Part shown: piece by piece, positions 21,885-32,574 of the stretch | Numbering within the stretch: position 1 is the first letter of the stretch | Layout of the letters: each line of letters begins with the position of its first letter | NCBI GenBank assembly: GCA_947069175.1 | Contig: CAMTDV010000003.1 | Location: 46,711,194-46,775,193 of the forward strand | Reading direction: 5' to 3' | Source of the DNA: Scalesia atractyloides | Lineage: Eukaryota > Streptophyta > Magnoliopsida > Asterales > Asteraceae | Length of the DNA: 64,000 nucleotides | Notes under the pieces: model-generated | The model's database searches: none | The model's input: only the letters and a program-made list of their open reading frames with translations | Told to the model about the DNA's origin: nothing | Translations under genes and position numbers: made by a program

Positions 21885-24511
21885 TGTGACATCCCGGTTT
21901 TTTAGGTATCTTAAACGCGCTACTTTACGGTTATTCATTCCTAAGCTGATTTAATTCGGAGAATTAAATTACACTATCGTAATAACTACGCTAACTTTGT
22001 GAATCTATAGGGTGAATCACGTGCTATGTGTTATTAGACGGATTGTATCCGAATTACGTGCTATGTGTTATTAGACGGGTTGTATCTAAATTACGTGCTA
22101 TGTGTTATTAGACGTTTGTGATTTAATATTTTATAAACTCCATGTCGTAAATAATATTTTAGTAACTTTTATTTATAAACCGAACCAAGCTTGTGAAATG
22201 TTTCGACTTCACGACCAAGCAAACCCAACCCGCCACCCACACCCCCTTGCGACCCACACACCTTGCGGCCCAAGGAATTAACCTAAACTTGAGGCCCAAG
22301 CCACTTACCCAAACCCCCCCCATTGCGGCCGCCCCCTCCCCTTGTTATATATACATGCATGTTGTAGCTTTAAAAAAAGGAGTAACCCTAATCCCTAGGA
22401 GAATCGACGGCAGGCCCCCCCCCCCTCACGATCGCAAAACCCACATCATCCGGATTGGTTCCAAGCTTGTCCCGGTTCGCTAATCATCATCGTTTCAAGG
22501 TTAGGGTTTAATTGTTTTGCGATTCACATTAGGGTTTGTGTAATCTTGATCATGATTATGTGTTTGTAGGATTATTAGTATGAAAAAGTGTGGTAATTTA
22601 TGATTAGTTCGGATGAATGTGCAAATCTTTGCGGTTGTGATGTTATGTTGAATACTAAAATCGTAGGCTGCGTTTTAGCGATAAAAATCATGATAAATAT
22701 TTAGGGTTTGCATGAATATTGATATATATGATGATATTTGACAAGTCAACCTGTTGTTAATCAGTATTATTACTAAGCGTCATGATCATTTAAACATGTT
22801 CTAATGCGATAAAAGTCGAAAACAGTTTGCTGATTGACATTTACAGCCAACTTCAATTGGCTGTAACCTGATCATTATTTATCAAAAAGTGGATTTTCTG
22901 AAGCCTAAAACGTGTATATTGAAAAACGCTTCTAATGGCGCCAGATTCATATTTTTCTGAGGTAGTTTGCTATTTTTAAGCGGTCATTTAGTGCAGCAGC
23001 TGAAGCTGCGTAAATTCTGCAGAATTTGCTGGTTGTTTATCGAGTCGGATCTCATAGTCTGTAGGGGGTTAGGTCACAAAATTTGTACAGTAACTGGGGA
23101 AGGGAATTTCCGAAAAGCTCCCAATGGAATTTTGTTAATTGGATGAACAATTATTTTTAAATAATTTTTCCCGTGGACTGCAGTCAGAAAGCGACGAATC
23201 TGACTGCAGCCAGTATATAAATGTTTATAAAAATTCTACAGTGTAATTGACACCTCTTGTAAAAAAATTGGAGTTTTTGGAACGGTAGAACTATTTTATA
23301 AAAATCCTTGAAAACATCCCAGTTATGAGCGAACAAGCCGAAACATGATAACTTGCGTTAGTGTGTACCAAAGTGTTGTATGAGTTAATTTGTGTTTATG
23401 ACAAGTTGGTTTGATCATTATTTTGTATGATGATACTTTGCATGCATGATTGTGGTTTCGAATTGGTTATTACGTGTGCCGCACTGTGTGATTAGTTATG
23501 CGTAGGGTTTTGTATCAGTGTGTTCACACACTAACTTTAAATCGGTTGACATGTTAGGACGCGATTAGCGGTCCCATCATTTGCTTCTTTTGCGTTATTC
23601 TAACCGAGCAATTTAAGGTGAGTTCACGGCCCCTATTTTATCCGGTTTTGAACAACAGGGGGAGAAACATGTATACGCTCTAAAACTCTATCTTTTACGT
23701 TATGCAAAATTAACGTCGTTAAACTATTCGGTAACTAAGTTAATGTTAATGTACGTTATGGTCACCTAAGTATCTTTATCACGAAAGTCCTCAACCAACT
23801 CTCGAATCGTTAGTATTGAGTTAGATAGCGGGGAAATTATGGTAGTACTACTGGGCCCGACAGGCCCCACCTGAGCAAGTCGCGCTAGCCGGCCGGGAAT
23901 GGTCAACGAGTGATTAATTTGGCCTAACTTTCGCCATGGTCAGTGATAGACCTGGCAACACTGAGGCAACAACAGTCAGCTTCGATCGCGAACGCTTATG
24001 TGACGTAACTTTAGGCTCGCTACCTACATGTTAACATTGAACTTAATTACGAACCAACATTATTATTCCGGGTTAGGAATAATGGAACTATGTCGTTATC
24101 CCAGGTTAGGGATAACGGGGAAAAACAAACTTTTAAACCGAACTTGTGAACTTATAAAAACCTATGAACTCACTCTTCTTTAATGTTGACACTTGTTTCT
24201 TTACATGTTTCTCAGGACACTAGGAGCGCTAGGTGCACTCACTTGCATTTGATCAAGACATATTTTTTGAGTCTTATTTACGAATAATGTTTGGGATTTT
24301 GGTTTTGGCGTTTATGTTGGCGCCCGTTACTTTACTTTAATGCTTCTGCTAAACTTTGAAACTAAGATATTTTGAAAATGACTATGAATGGTTAAACAAA
24401 TGTTTTTTGGAAAACGTTTAAATAAATCATATAGAGTCGTTCGATATTGCTAGTGTCTGAGATTCTGGTTTGATCACACGAACTCCGCAAGTGGAAATTG
24501 AGGGTGTGACA
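21885..24511 (+). mobile_element. 3' LTR of gypsy 2 (2627 bp)
   Basis: Starts TGTGACATCCCGG, ends GGGTGTGACA. It is about 67 bp shorter than the 5' LTR through small deletions, for example near 22320-22380, near 23225 and in the CACACACCTAGCGG stretch near 24478. The triplicated 37-bp block is kept. Confidence 0.96.
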
Positions 24512-24516
24512 TCAGG
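24512..24516. repeat. Target-site duplication, right copy (TCAGG), of gypsy 2
   Basis: Exact match to 13263-13267. The copia A leader continues immediately after it. Confidence 0.95.
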
Positions 24517-24522
24517 CCTCAA

Positions 24523-24535
24523 GGCTCTGATACCA
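24523..24535 (-). other. Primer-binding site of copia A
   Basis: On the minus strand this is TGGTATCAGAGCC, complementary to initiator tRNA-Met, two bases after the LTR end at 24538. It fixes 24538-25542 as the 5' LTR of the minus-strand copia A, whose leader was split by gypsy 2. Confidence 0.95.
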
Positions 24536-24537
24536 CT

Positions 24538-25542
24538 TGTAAACGGGGGATCGGCTCCTCTGATGAGCAACCGGTCTGATCTAACTCAGCTAGCAGAGGC
24601 GGAATTCATTACTAGAGAGGATGACAAACGAACAAGAAAGATCTTACTGTCTAACTGCTCTGAATTGTATTAATGACGTGCAAGTACAGACACGAGTAAA
24701 CAAATCAATAGGGCTTCGCCGTACCATTTGAACTATCACTAACTAGCCCTGACACAACACTCCTCTATTTATAGGTCGACATGACTCGCACTGGAGTGTG
24801 TGTAAAACAGAGACATTGGTCGTACGAGTAGCTGCTTCATACGAGTGACTGAGAGTCACTCGTAGAGCCATCCTATCTTGCTCGTACGAGCCATTACAAA
24901 ACATATAAAATATACATTAACATCTATACATTCAACTCTTAATCCTATATACAATACATACATATCCTAGACATAGGCAACAGACATAATGCACCAACAT
25001 TAGTTCGTACAAGAGAAAATGTGATATGTGTGTGTGATATACATCACTAACAAGTGTGATCTATTTATACAAGTACAAAAGCTCTGTTCAGTGATCTACT
25101 AATGTCACCCTGATAGCGACATCTAACATTCTTAACAAAAAAGATTCGAAGATGTTTGCAAATTATCCTCTAATCTAGGCTATACCAGACACTAATAAGA
25201 TAAATACAGTTACATTGACAAAACATTGTCTAAGCTCTCCTCTGTTGCAGTTATCCAAACATCTGTTTGGCCTAACTAATGTTTGGTCTTCTTCATCAGA
25301 CCTTAGGCTTGATCAGGGCTTTGGGTCTTCAAAAAATGCTAGCCTTCAATAGATGTTGGCACTCTTGAACAACAGTTCCAAGTCTTCATCAGATGTTAGC
25401 TACGCTCTTGATCAGATGTTCTGAGTAGGTGTTCAAGATTCACGATATTTAGGGAGAGATTGGTTCAATCTTTTGCTTATTTCTTGATTAGTGGATCATG
25501 CTTTGGCTTTTGGATATCATCTGTTCTTTTGTAGGTTCAACA
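24538..25542 (-). mobile_element. LTR shared by copia A (as 5' LTR) and copia D (as 3' LTR)
   Basis: Minus-strand ends are TGTTGAACC (at 25542) and CGTTTACA (at 24538), 1005 bp. On its left lies a primer site and the copia A leader; on its right lies a polypurine tract and the end of a copia additional ORF. One LTR with both neighbours means two internal regions in tandem. It contains the palindromes TCGTACGA (24820-24827) and CTCGTACGAG (24881-24890), and a TATA-like TCTATTTATAGG near 24762-24773 (reverse strand CCTATAAATAGA). Confidence 0.9.
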
Positions 25543-25556
25543 ATCTCCCCCTAGAA
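25543..25556 (-). other. Polypurine tract of copia D
   Basis: Minus strand reads TTCTAGGGGGAGATT directly before the LTR start TGTTGAACC. It belongs to the internal region on the right. Confidence 0.9.
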
Positions 25557-25869
25557 TAGATGGTGCCAAAACAAATGTTTATTAGATCAATCTTTATTCC
25601 TTTTCCTCAACATACCCTTGATTTGAGTTTTGAATTGCTTTTTAAATCTTTCGGATAGTGAATCATCAACGTCACTTTTAAGTGGAAGATCTGGTAGATC
25701 TTGTAGATCTTCAATTTTGGGGCTCATAATGCTATTTATTGAATTCTTCAATTCATTTGCTCGTACTATTGTCAATTCATGGTTGGTTTTGTCTGAGGAC
25801 CACTTTTGAATTTTTGAAGCAATGGGAGAGTGATGTTATTGGAATAGTTGAAGGAATTTGCATTCCTAA
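25557..25869 (-). pseudogene. Copia D additional ORF, C-terminal end
   Basis: The minus-strand frame includes SKIQKWSSDKTNHELTIV, then ELKNSINSIMSPKIEDLQDL and ends KGMLRKRNKD with a stop at 25587, about 30 bp before the polypurine tract. It is hydrophilic and basic at the end. Its place, between RNase H and the 3' LTR, is that of the additional ORF of SIRE-like copia elements (see copia E). It has no known function. It is truncated on the right at about 25870 by a foreign sequence; no upstream copia D sequence is visible. Confidence 0.65.
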
Positions 25870-26489
25870 TGTCACCCCAACCCGCAGCGGATATGGTACG
25901 GGGCATGATGATTACCCATAGCTTATGACATTGTTATAAGTTTAGATATTTAAAGTCACCAAATTAAATTTGTCACACATAATCATATAAAACATTTAAC
26001 ATTTTTCATACATTATTCAAAGCATAAATAATTATGAACAAATGTCCAATTTATTACTAAGACATGTCCACGTGTCTTTGCCTTCAACTCTATCTCCTAT
26101 TTGAATACTTGTATCATGCGTGAAAAGGTTTTGGGTCAACAAAATGTTAGTAAATAGATCTAGATTTTATAAAAAGTTTTGCTATATTAATTAATTTATT
26201 TTACATAGAAATGCTTTAAAAGTATATTTAACATGCAATTTCATGTGTTGTAGAAACATCCATAATCATCACAACCACAACAACAATCAACATATCACCA
26301 CAATCACAATATAGATACGATAACAACAATAAGACTCAAAAACTATGGCATGCATTAGTCTCAAGCCCCGAAAAGCGAATCTAATACTAGTGGCGATACT
26401 GAGCTACAACCTAAGGCCGTGGGGAACCTAGTTAGCTAGGTGCATTAGTCGCGAAACCTGTGACACAAAGCGAGTAAACACATAAATAT
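25870..26489 (-). mobile_element. Possible truncated gypsy-type LTR, reversed
   Basis: Begins TGTCACCCCAACCCG, the reverse of a typical ...GGGGTGACA LTR end, exactly where the copia D ORF breaks off. No coding sequence is seen. Its far end is cut by copia C at 26490. It does not clearly match the other LTRs in the window, so the call rests on the terminus and context. Confidence 0.4.
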
Positions 26490-26801
26490 TGTTGGGCTGG
26501 AGCTTAAAGGTTTATTCATTTATATTGTTTTTGGGCTTTTGGGTTACTTTTAGGCAGTTTGGGCCTCCTAGTGCCATGTGGGCCTAGGGTTGTATATTTA
26601 GGCTTTGTTATGCCTATAAATAGAGGGGTTAGGGAACTGGTTAAGGGTTAGAGAGTTTTGTTTACTAAACTTGTATCTGACATCCTCTAGTGTATGCAAG
26701 TTATTATATTACAGTTATTCAAGTTGTTCTTCATCCTGATCATTATTTCCGTGATTGATTAGGATAGCGATACCTGTTTGATCCGTAACACGGGACTTAC
26801 A
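26490..26801 (+). mobile_element. 5' LTR of copia C (312 bp)
   Basis: Starts TGTTGGGCTGG, ends GGGACTTACA, followed at once by the primer site. A TATA box, CCTATAAATAGAGG, lies at about 26611-26624. GGGCC/GGGCT motifs occur near its start. It resembles the copia E LTR in size and layout but not closely in sequence. Confidence 0.88.
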
Positions 26802-26803
26802 GT

Positions 26804-26814
26804 TGGTATCAGAG
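26804..26814 (+). other. Primer-binding site of copia C
   Basis: TGGTATCAGAG, complementary to initiator tRNA-Met, two bases after the LTR. Confidence 0.93.
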
Positions 26815-27609
26815 TCTACTGTTCTAATACAGGCTCCGGGTATTGTTGTTTGAAGAAGTTTTGAAGTTGGGTGCTGTTGTTCGGATAGACTTTCTCACAT
26901 TCCGGATCACTGTTCATCGACAGAGGTACTGTTCCGAAGAACTCGAAGAAGCTTTGCAGATTTCGGATTGGTTACTGTTCCAGATCCCGAAGAACATGAA
27001 GCAGGTCCTTATAATTCAGATTTGATACTGTTCCGGATTCCGAAGAACACGAAGGAGATCGTCCATTCCGGATTGATCCCGGACTGTTGTTTTATTCCGG
27101 ATTGTGATCTGAGTTACTATTGCTGATTTTGAATTCCTTGAATTCCGGAATTCTGTTACATAAAAGGCGGAGACACTGTTACGGATTGGGTTACTGTTCC
27201 GGATTTGTAGGAGATAAGCAAGGCATTTCGGATTGTTAGTTCCGGATTCTGCATTTCAGACTTTACTCTAAATCTGCTTCTCAGACTCTATTTCAGATCT
27301 GCTTTTCGGATTTTGTTTCGGATTTCATCTCGGATTTTGTTTCGGATTTCATCTCGGATTTTTCTTTTTGGATCTTCAAATCGGATTCTTAAATCCGGAT
27401 TCTTTATTCCGGATTCTTAATTCCGGATTGTTTATTTCGGACATCTCATCCGATTTGACCATCGTTGACTTCCGGATTGCAATTTCGGAAAAACATTCCG
27501 GGTTGACCGTATTGACTGCAGATTGACTGTTTCGGATTGGGCACTGTTCATTTGTGTCACGTAAATTAATTATATTTTAAATCATATTTGGTAAATTCTC
27601 ATTAATTTA
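26815..27609 (+). repeat. Copia C leader with TTCCGGATT motif array
   Basis: About 800 bp without a supported gene. TTCCGGATT and one-base variants (TTTCGGATT, ATCCGGATT, TCTCGGATT) recur more than 20 times, densest at 27220-27480. The core TCCGGA is a palindrome. There is a partial longer repeat (GGATTTTGTTTCGGATTTCATC, two copies near 27318-27358). It parallels the TTCGTACGAA arrays in copia A and B, with a different word. Confidence 0.85.
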
Positions 27610-29574
27610 ATGGCTGGATTCATGACCGCACAGGACCTGACCAATGCCACACTAGCAGCCCTACAATCACAAACTTTGGCCCTGCACCAAGAGCTGGATC
27701 AGGTGATTGGCACTTCCACGCGTTTGTTATATGGTGATGAATATTATGAGTGGAAGTTCCGCTTCGAACAATATTGCAAGGTAAAGGAGCCCGGTGTGTG
27801 GAGATGCATCATGAATGGTCCAAGAACCATAGTATATAGCACAGAGCAAGATCCCGAAACAAAAATTCCCAAGCCTATGCACTTATGGACTCCAGAGGAC
27901 GTAAAAATCATAGAGGAAGATGAGAAGGCTTCTGCAACACTAACCATGGCTCTAGGAATCTCTATCGCGGTCAGAACTGTAAAAATGCTAAAGAGGTTTG
28001 GAGTGAGTTGCAAAATCTCTACGAAGGCAACGGTGACATGAAAGCAAGTAGGGTGAACCAGCTAAATCAGCAATTCAGCTCATTCAATCACATATATGGG
28101 GAAACCATCAAGAATCAGATTCGCCGCTATGTCAAACTGGTTTCCCAGATGATTTCAGCTGAGATCACCCTCACCAACAGCGCCATGAACCGACCGTTGT
28201 TGAATTCATTGCCCAAAAGCTGGGATGCAGACGTGGGCATGATCAAAAAGACAAAGAACCTGAATGACGTCACTCTCACTGAGATGATAGCTACTATCAA
28301 ATCATGTGAAATTGACAACAAATAAAGGGAGATCAATCATCAGAGTAGTCTGATGGCCACAGGGATGACAGGTCAGAACGTAGCGTTAATGTAACAGAAT
28401 CTAGTCTATAGTCCTCTGCAAGGAACTGCACAAGCACCAGGTGGATCAAATGTGGTGTACAGTCCTGTTGTCACGCCTCAAAATACTCAGTATGTGTATG
28501 GGTTTCAATCTCCTAATCCTACGATGGTCTCAGCGGCTCAAGTCCATACACAGTTCCATGCTCAGTATCCGAATGTGGTTTTCAGTCCTGCAACTCCTCA
28601 AACTGTGCAACAAGGTGTAGTTCCTCAAACAGGTGCACCTGTCCCTAGCTCTGCACAACCCGCGCCCAACTCTGCTTTTCTCACTAAGGAGAATGAAGAG
28701 AAGCTAGCAATTGTTGCATCAATGATCAAGAGCTTGAACGCCTTCCTGGCAGGTGATCTGACCCCTCCATCTATTATGCCAACAAAAGTTGATCAAATCA
28801 TGGAGGAAGACCTGGATGAGATCGATGTCTCCTGGAACTTAGCAATGGCTGCTTTTCGGGTCAACAAATTTCAGAAAATATGGAAGGCAGCCTCTGTCCA
28901 ACCTGAAGACTGGTCTTACAAAGGACAAACTCAGGTGCTACCGATGTCATGAACCAGGCCATTTCGCTAGGGAATGCAAGAAGACACCATCAGGGTATGT
29001 ATCATCTAGGGTCACCGACATACAGAGCAGTGACAGACAGTTGGTTCCCATCTCTCCTTCCAAGTCTACTATGAGTCCATCTGGAAGCTCAGGCGGGAAG
29101 TCCACAGCACTTGTGGCCCAACAGCATGAGGGCTTCAACTGGGCAGATGCTGCAGCTCAAATGGAAACCTTGAATCTATCCAAGAGCAGCAACCACTGCA
29201 TGATGGCGTAGACAACTGAGATACCCGATTTTCAGAAACGGTATCGAATACTTTGTTCTGATAGTTGTTTTTTTAAATTATCCCAAATGCGCGCCCACAA
29301 CTCAACTCTTGTAGCTGAGTATCAACAAGCTATGTCACAGAACATCACCCTTAAACACAAGAACAAGCTTCTTATGGAGAAGGTCGAAGCGCAGAAACAA
29401 GATGTGGCTCAGCTAAAGCTAGACTTGAACCAACAGTAATGTTGGGTCTACGACTACAAGCTAAAATTAGCTGAAAAGGACGTAAAGCTTCAAGCAGCCT
29501 TAGCTAAGCTAAATGCCTTGACAGGGAAGCTTCATCATGTAGGTCCACCTACGGATGGTGTTAAACCAGTACCT
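27610..29574 (+). pseudogene. Copia C gag
   Basis: Starts at ATG 27610 (MAGFMTAQDLTNATLAALQ). The capsid core shows YYEWKFRFEQYCK, then after a frame change near 28000 LYEGNGDMKASRVNQLNQQF, LVSQMISAEI and LPKSWDADVGMIKK. A TAA at 28323 and a TAG near 28394 follow. A Pro/Gln/Val-rich middle (28452-28740) leads to a CCHC knuckle, CYRCHEPGHFAREC, near 28935-28976 in another frame, and a coiled-coil-like part near 29330-29440 with a TAA. Reading stops where copia B enters at 29575. The gag lineage differs from copia A and B. Confidence 0.88.
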
Positions 29575-30276
29575 TGTTCATATGACACACACACAAGTGC
29601 GGAATCCAAGTGTGCATGCAACCAAAGCAAAGTAAAGAAAACGGGGTAACCAAATATTCACTATCTTGATTAATGATTGAGAACAAGTACAAACATATAC
29701 ACACAATGCTCGTATGACTCAAACAAACTTGATGTGTTCTTGTGTCTTCGTCTTCAGAGATAACAATCTCTCTGGTCAGTCTGGTGAGCTAGTCAGTCTA
29801 ACTCTCACACGCGAGTCAACTAGTTCTCCAGGCCACCCCAACTAAGAGGTACATGTCTGCTTATATAGTGTCTGTCTAGTTTCGTACGAAATACGAGTCT
29901 AGACATACTGAACACACTATTTCACACGAGTCACAACTCCAGGATTTTGTACGAGTCAACTGTTTTGTATGAAATAAGCAAGTAACACACTTGTTACTCA
30001 AATTATTTCATACGAATCACCTGATTCGTACGAAAACTCTTACTCGCATAAAATCCATTTTTCTGGAGAACGTGTGTAGACATATCGTTTCCAAGATTCA
30101 TTAGTACGCACACATGCAACTGATTAACACAGAAAAGCTAAGATGTCATACTAGATCAAGATAGAAGGATATCTCGATCTATTCGACACGACCAAACCTA
30201 TACAGACACTTGAGAAAAGACCGTACAATTACAACTGTAATTCAGAACAAGCGACAGACACAAAACTGTATCAACA
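29575..30276 (-). mobile_element. 3' LTR of copia B (about 702 bp)
   Basis: On the minus strand it runs from TGTTGATACAG (30276) to CATATGAACA (29575), bounded on the right by a polypurine tract and on the left by the copia C gag frame. TTCGTACGAA occurs exactly at 29881-29890 and 30025-30034 with several variants between. A TATA-like CTTATATAGTG lies near 29858 (the reverse strand also reads TATATAAG). The left edge is inferred from the TG/CA rule and the break in gag. Confidence 0.78.
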
Positions 30277-30288
30277 AACTCCCCCTTG
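30277..30288 (-). other. Polypurine tract of copia B
   Basis: Minus strand reads CAAGGGGGAGTT immediately before the LTR start TGTTGATAC. Confidence 0.88.
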
Positions 30289-31989
30289 GATGTTGCTTGG
30301 TCTTCGGTCTTCGGTCTTTGGTCTTCAGACTTTGGTCTTCACATAGAATGGTTTAGAGTATCAACAACTCCCCTTGAAGATCTGCTATCCATTGATAGAT
30401 CTGCTATCTAATGATTAGGGTATCAGGTCTTTGAACTTCTAAGAAACTTCAAATCTTTCTTGCTTCTGACTTGTCAGATTTCTTCGTTGCTGGTCTTTGT
30501 TTATGCTCTTTTTGTATCAATATGTACTCATAGACAAATATAATTAAAACACAAATTTCTCAGGGGATACACACGAAAGACTTATCATAAAATCTTCGTA
30601 TGATTGTATTCCCTGAACGAGATACACACATTCGTATGAATTCCAGCAGCAGATTTGAGAAAAACAAGTGACCAGGTCAAATCAAATGACTAGGTTCATT
30701 TGTATGAGATACACACACTCAAACGAATTTCAGATTTTGGATTTCTTTGATGAGTTACTTGTTGCAAGATATTACTTTATGAAGTTGCGATATCAAACAA
30801 AAGGTTCTTTGGCGTATCTTGGTAGAAAACTTTCGAGTCTCAACTTTGGCTAACTTTCAAAAAGTAATTACATAAGCAACTAAGTAAACTAGACAGAAAA
30901 ACAAAATAGATAAAATACAATATTTTTCGATTTTCAAGGTAAAGGAATCGTACCAGCATTTTAATCTTTGTCAAAGACGGTATTAGGTTTTCAAAAGTAA
31001 ACAAATAAGTATTTAACTGTGATTATCGGTATTGTTGTCCATGTAAGCTCGGACTTATCAGATGTAATCATGATTAGGAGATATGATTAAGGTATGGATT
31101 TATACTTACTAGCCGGTGTTCAACCACATCATGACACATTTCCGTATCAAGATATGCACGAGAGAAAATTTTACAGGTGAGTATACTACTTTATCATCTG
31201 TTTTGACGTATATGAATGATGTGAGATACTCACTTATTTTTTATTGAAAACAAGCCCTTTGTGATTTAATCACTTATTGATGAGGAACTTGATTTTCATA
31301 TGCATGCAGGGCACAGGAGTAAGTCCGTGAACAGGTTAGTACCATCGTACCGACAAAGAGACGAACTTAGCTCCCGCAAGAAGCTGTGATATTTTATCAC
31401 TTATTTTGGGGATGTGATATTTTTATCACTTATTTGATGGTCGAATGCAGTATGTACATGTATGTATGATATCATGGAAGTTCTAAGACTTGCACCACCG
31501 TTATTTTTCGACAAAAGATTCAACCATGATACCCAGATGATAAGCCAGCATAAAGACCGTATATCTCAGAACCTCGGCACTCTATGAAATGAAATTTTGG
31601 TACTAAGACCATATGCCAATGAATGGTTCCCACCTGGCGTTCTGTCTGTTAAGTTTATATCAACCTTCACATTTTAGTCTGATTGTGAGCCTACCCATAT
31701 ATCATAAGTAAAGCTACTTATCAATCTACTTTTTATGCTTTTAACCATATCTGACAGATTTACAGGTGAGTTTCATCATCTTCAATATATCCAAGAAACT
31801 CATTTTTGATTTTTTGGTTGTTTTTGAATTTTTCTGAATTTTTCTCCCCCCTTAAACAAAGAAGGTAAATAGAAGACATATTTTTGTATTTTCTTGAAAT
31901 TTACTCCCCCTAAAACATAAAATTGAAAATCTTTTTGTAGTTTTGGATTTTTAGAGAAGTATTTACAAAAATAGTTAGCCATGGTTGAG
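30289..31989 (-). other. Copia B 3' noncoding region
   Basis: 1.7 kb between RNase H stop and polypurine tract with no supported ORF. It begins (right side) with A/T-rich sequence that contains isolated CTCCCCC/GGGGGAG runs (31851, 31913). The middle has a cluster of four hairpin motifs (31220-31435). The left part has TTCGTATGAA-like motifs near 30596, 30631 and 30691. The place is where copia D and E carry an additional ORF; here it is lost or never present. Confidence 0.6.
31220..31435. repeat. Four short hairpin motifs ending in CACTTATT
   Basis: Copies at 31220-31238, 31260-31278, 31385-31406 and 31413-31435 follow TGTGA, a short A/T spacer, TCACTTATT. Each core is an inverted repeat (GTGAG-AT-ACTCAC-like, GTGAT-TTA-ATCAC, GTGATA-TTT-TATCAC). 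The tail CTTATT is kept in all four though not part of the stem. Confidence 0.85.
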
Positions 31990-32574
31990 TTACTCGGGTT
32001 TCACCTTGATGCCATTGACCAAAAGTAGATAATCAAAACGTGATTTATCAAAGGCTTTGGTAAAAATGTCGGCACGTTGGTGATCAGTGTGGATTTTAAC
32101 AACATCGATAAGTCTCTTTTCATAACAATCTCGTATGAAATGATACCTAATCTCAATGTGTTTTGTTTTTGAATGCTGTACAGGATTCTGAGTGATCTGT
32201 AAAGCACCTTCATTATCAATAAAAATAGGAGTAGTAAGAAATTCAAAACCGTAGTCGCGCATTTGCTGTTGAATCCATAGAACTTGAGAGCAGCAACTAG
32301 AAGCTGAAATATACTCAGCCTCACATGTTGATGTAGCTACACAAGTCTGCTTTTTGCATTGCCACATGACTAGGCGATTTCCCAAGAACTGACATCCTGC
32401 TATTGTTGACTTTGCATCGATTTTGCAGCCGCCATGATCAGAATCACTGAATGCTGTCAGATTAAAGTTATGATCCTTAGGGTACCATAGACTAAACTGA
32501 TAGCACGCCAGAAGGTATGTTGGGTACATTATGTCGGGTCTTGAGGCAGTAAGATACATGAGAGATCCGATCAT
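31990..32574 (-). pseudogene. Copia B RNase H
   Basis: One continuous frame of 194 codons: IGSLMYLTASRPDIMYPTYL, FSDSDHGGCKIDAKSTIAG, TSTCEAEYISASSC, IFIDNEGALQIT and HIEIRYHFIRD, HTDHQRADIFTKAF, ending at 31990. The acidic residues of the active site (Asp in SDSDHGG, Glu in CEAEY, Asp in IDNEG, Asp in ADIFTK) are present, so this domain looks chemically intact. A short in-frame loss compared with copia A removes the ...DSHLLAVKRIMRYLQG stretch (about residues 30-50). It is linked to the damaged RT upstream. Confidence 0.93.

Larger units (their letters stand above)
13268..24511 (+). mobile_element. Gypsy 2, complete Ty3/gypsy element
   Basis: An 11,244-bp element with two LTRs (13268-15961 and 21885-24511), a perfect 5-bp target duplication, a primer site, an extra ORF, gag-pol in the order gag-protease-RT-RNase H-integrase, and a polypurine tract. 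Integrase after RT/RNase H identifies Ty3/gypsy; the C-terminal WNSKRGPEFTW block suggests a chromovirus-like (Tekay/Del-type) lineage, which is an inference. At least five frame breaks make it non-autonomous. The LTR pair is closely similar but differs by scattered substitutions and small indels. Confidence 0.96.
26490..29574 (+). mobile_element. Copia C, 5' part only
   Basis: Plus-strand copia with a 312-bp 5' LTR, primer site, about 800-bp leader and gag. Pol is absent: copia B begins at 29575 inside gag, and no right-hand continuation of copia C appears after it in the window. The preceding five bases are AATAT, a possible target copy. Confidence 0.85.

Noticed and set aside
24523..24535. 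Part of a tRNA gene (GGCTCTGATACCA)
   Set aside because: It is only the primer-site complement next to an LTR; no cloverleaf follows.
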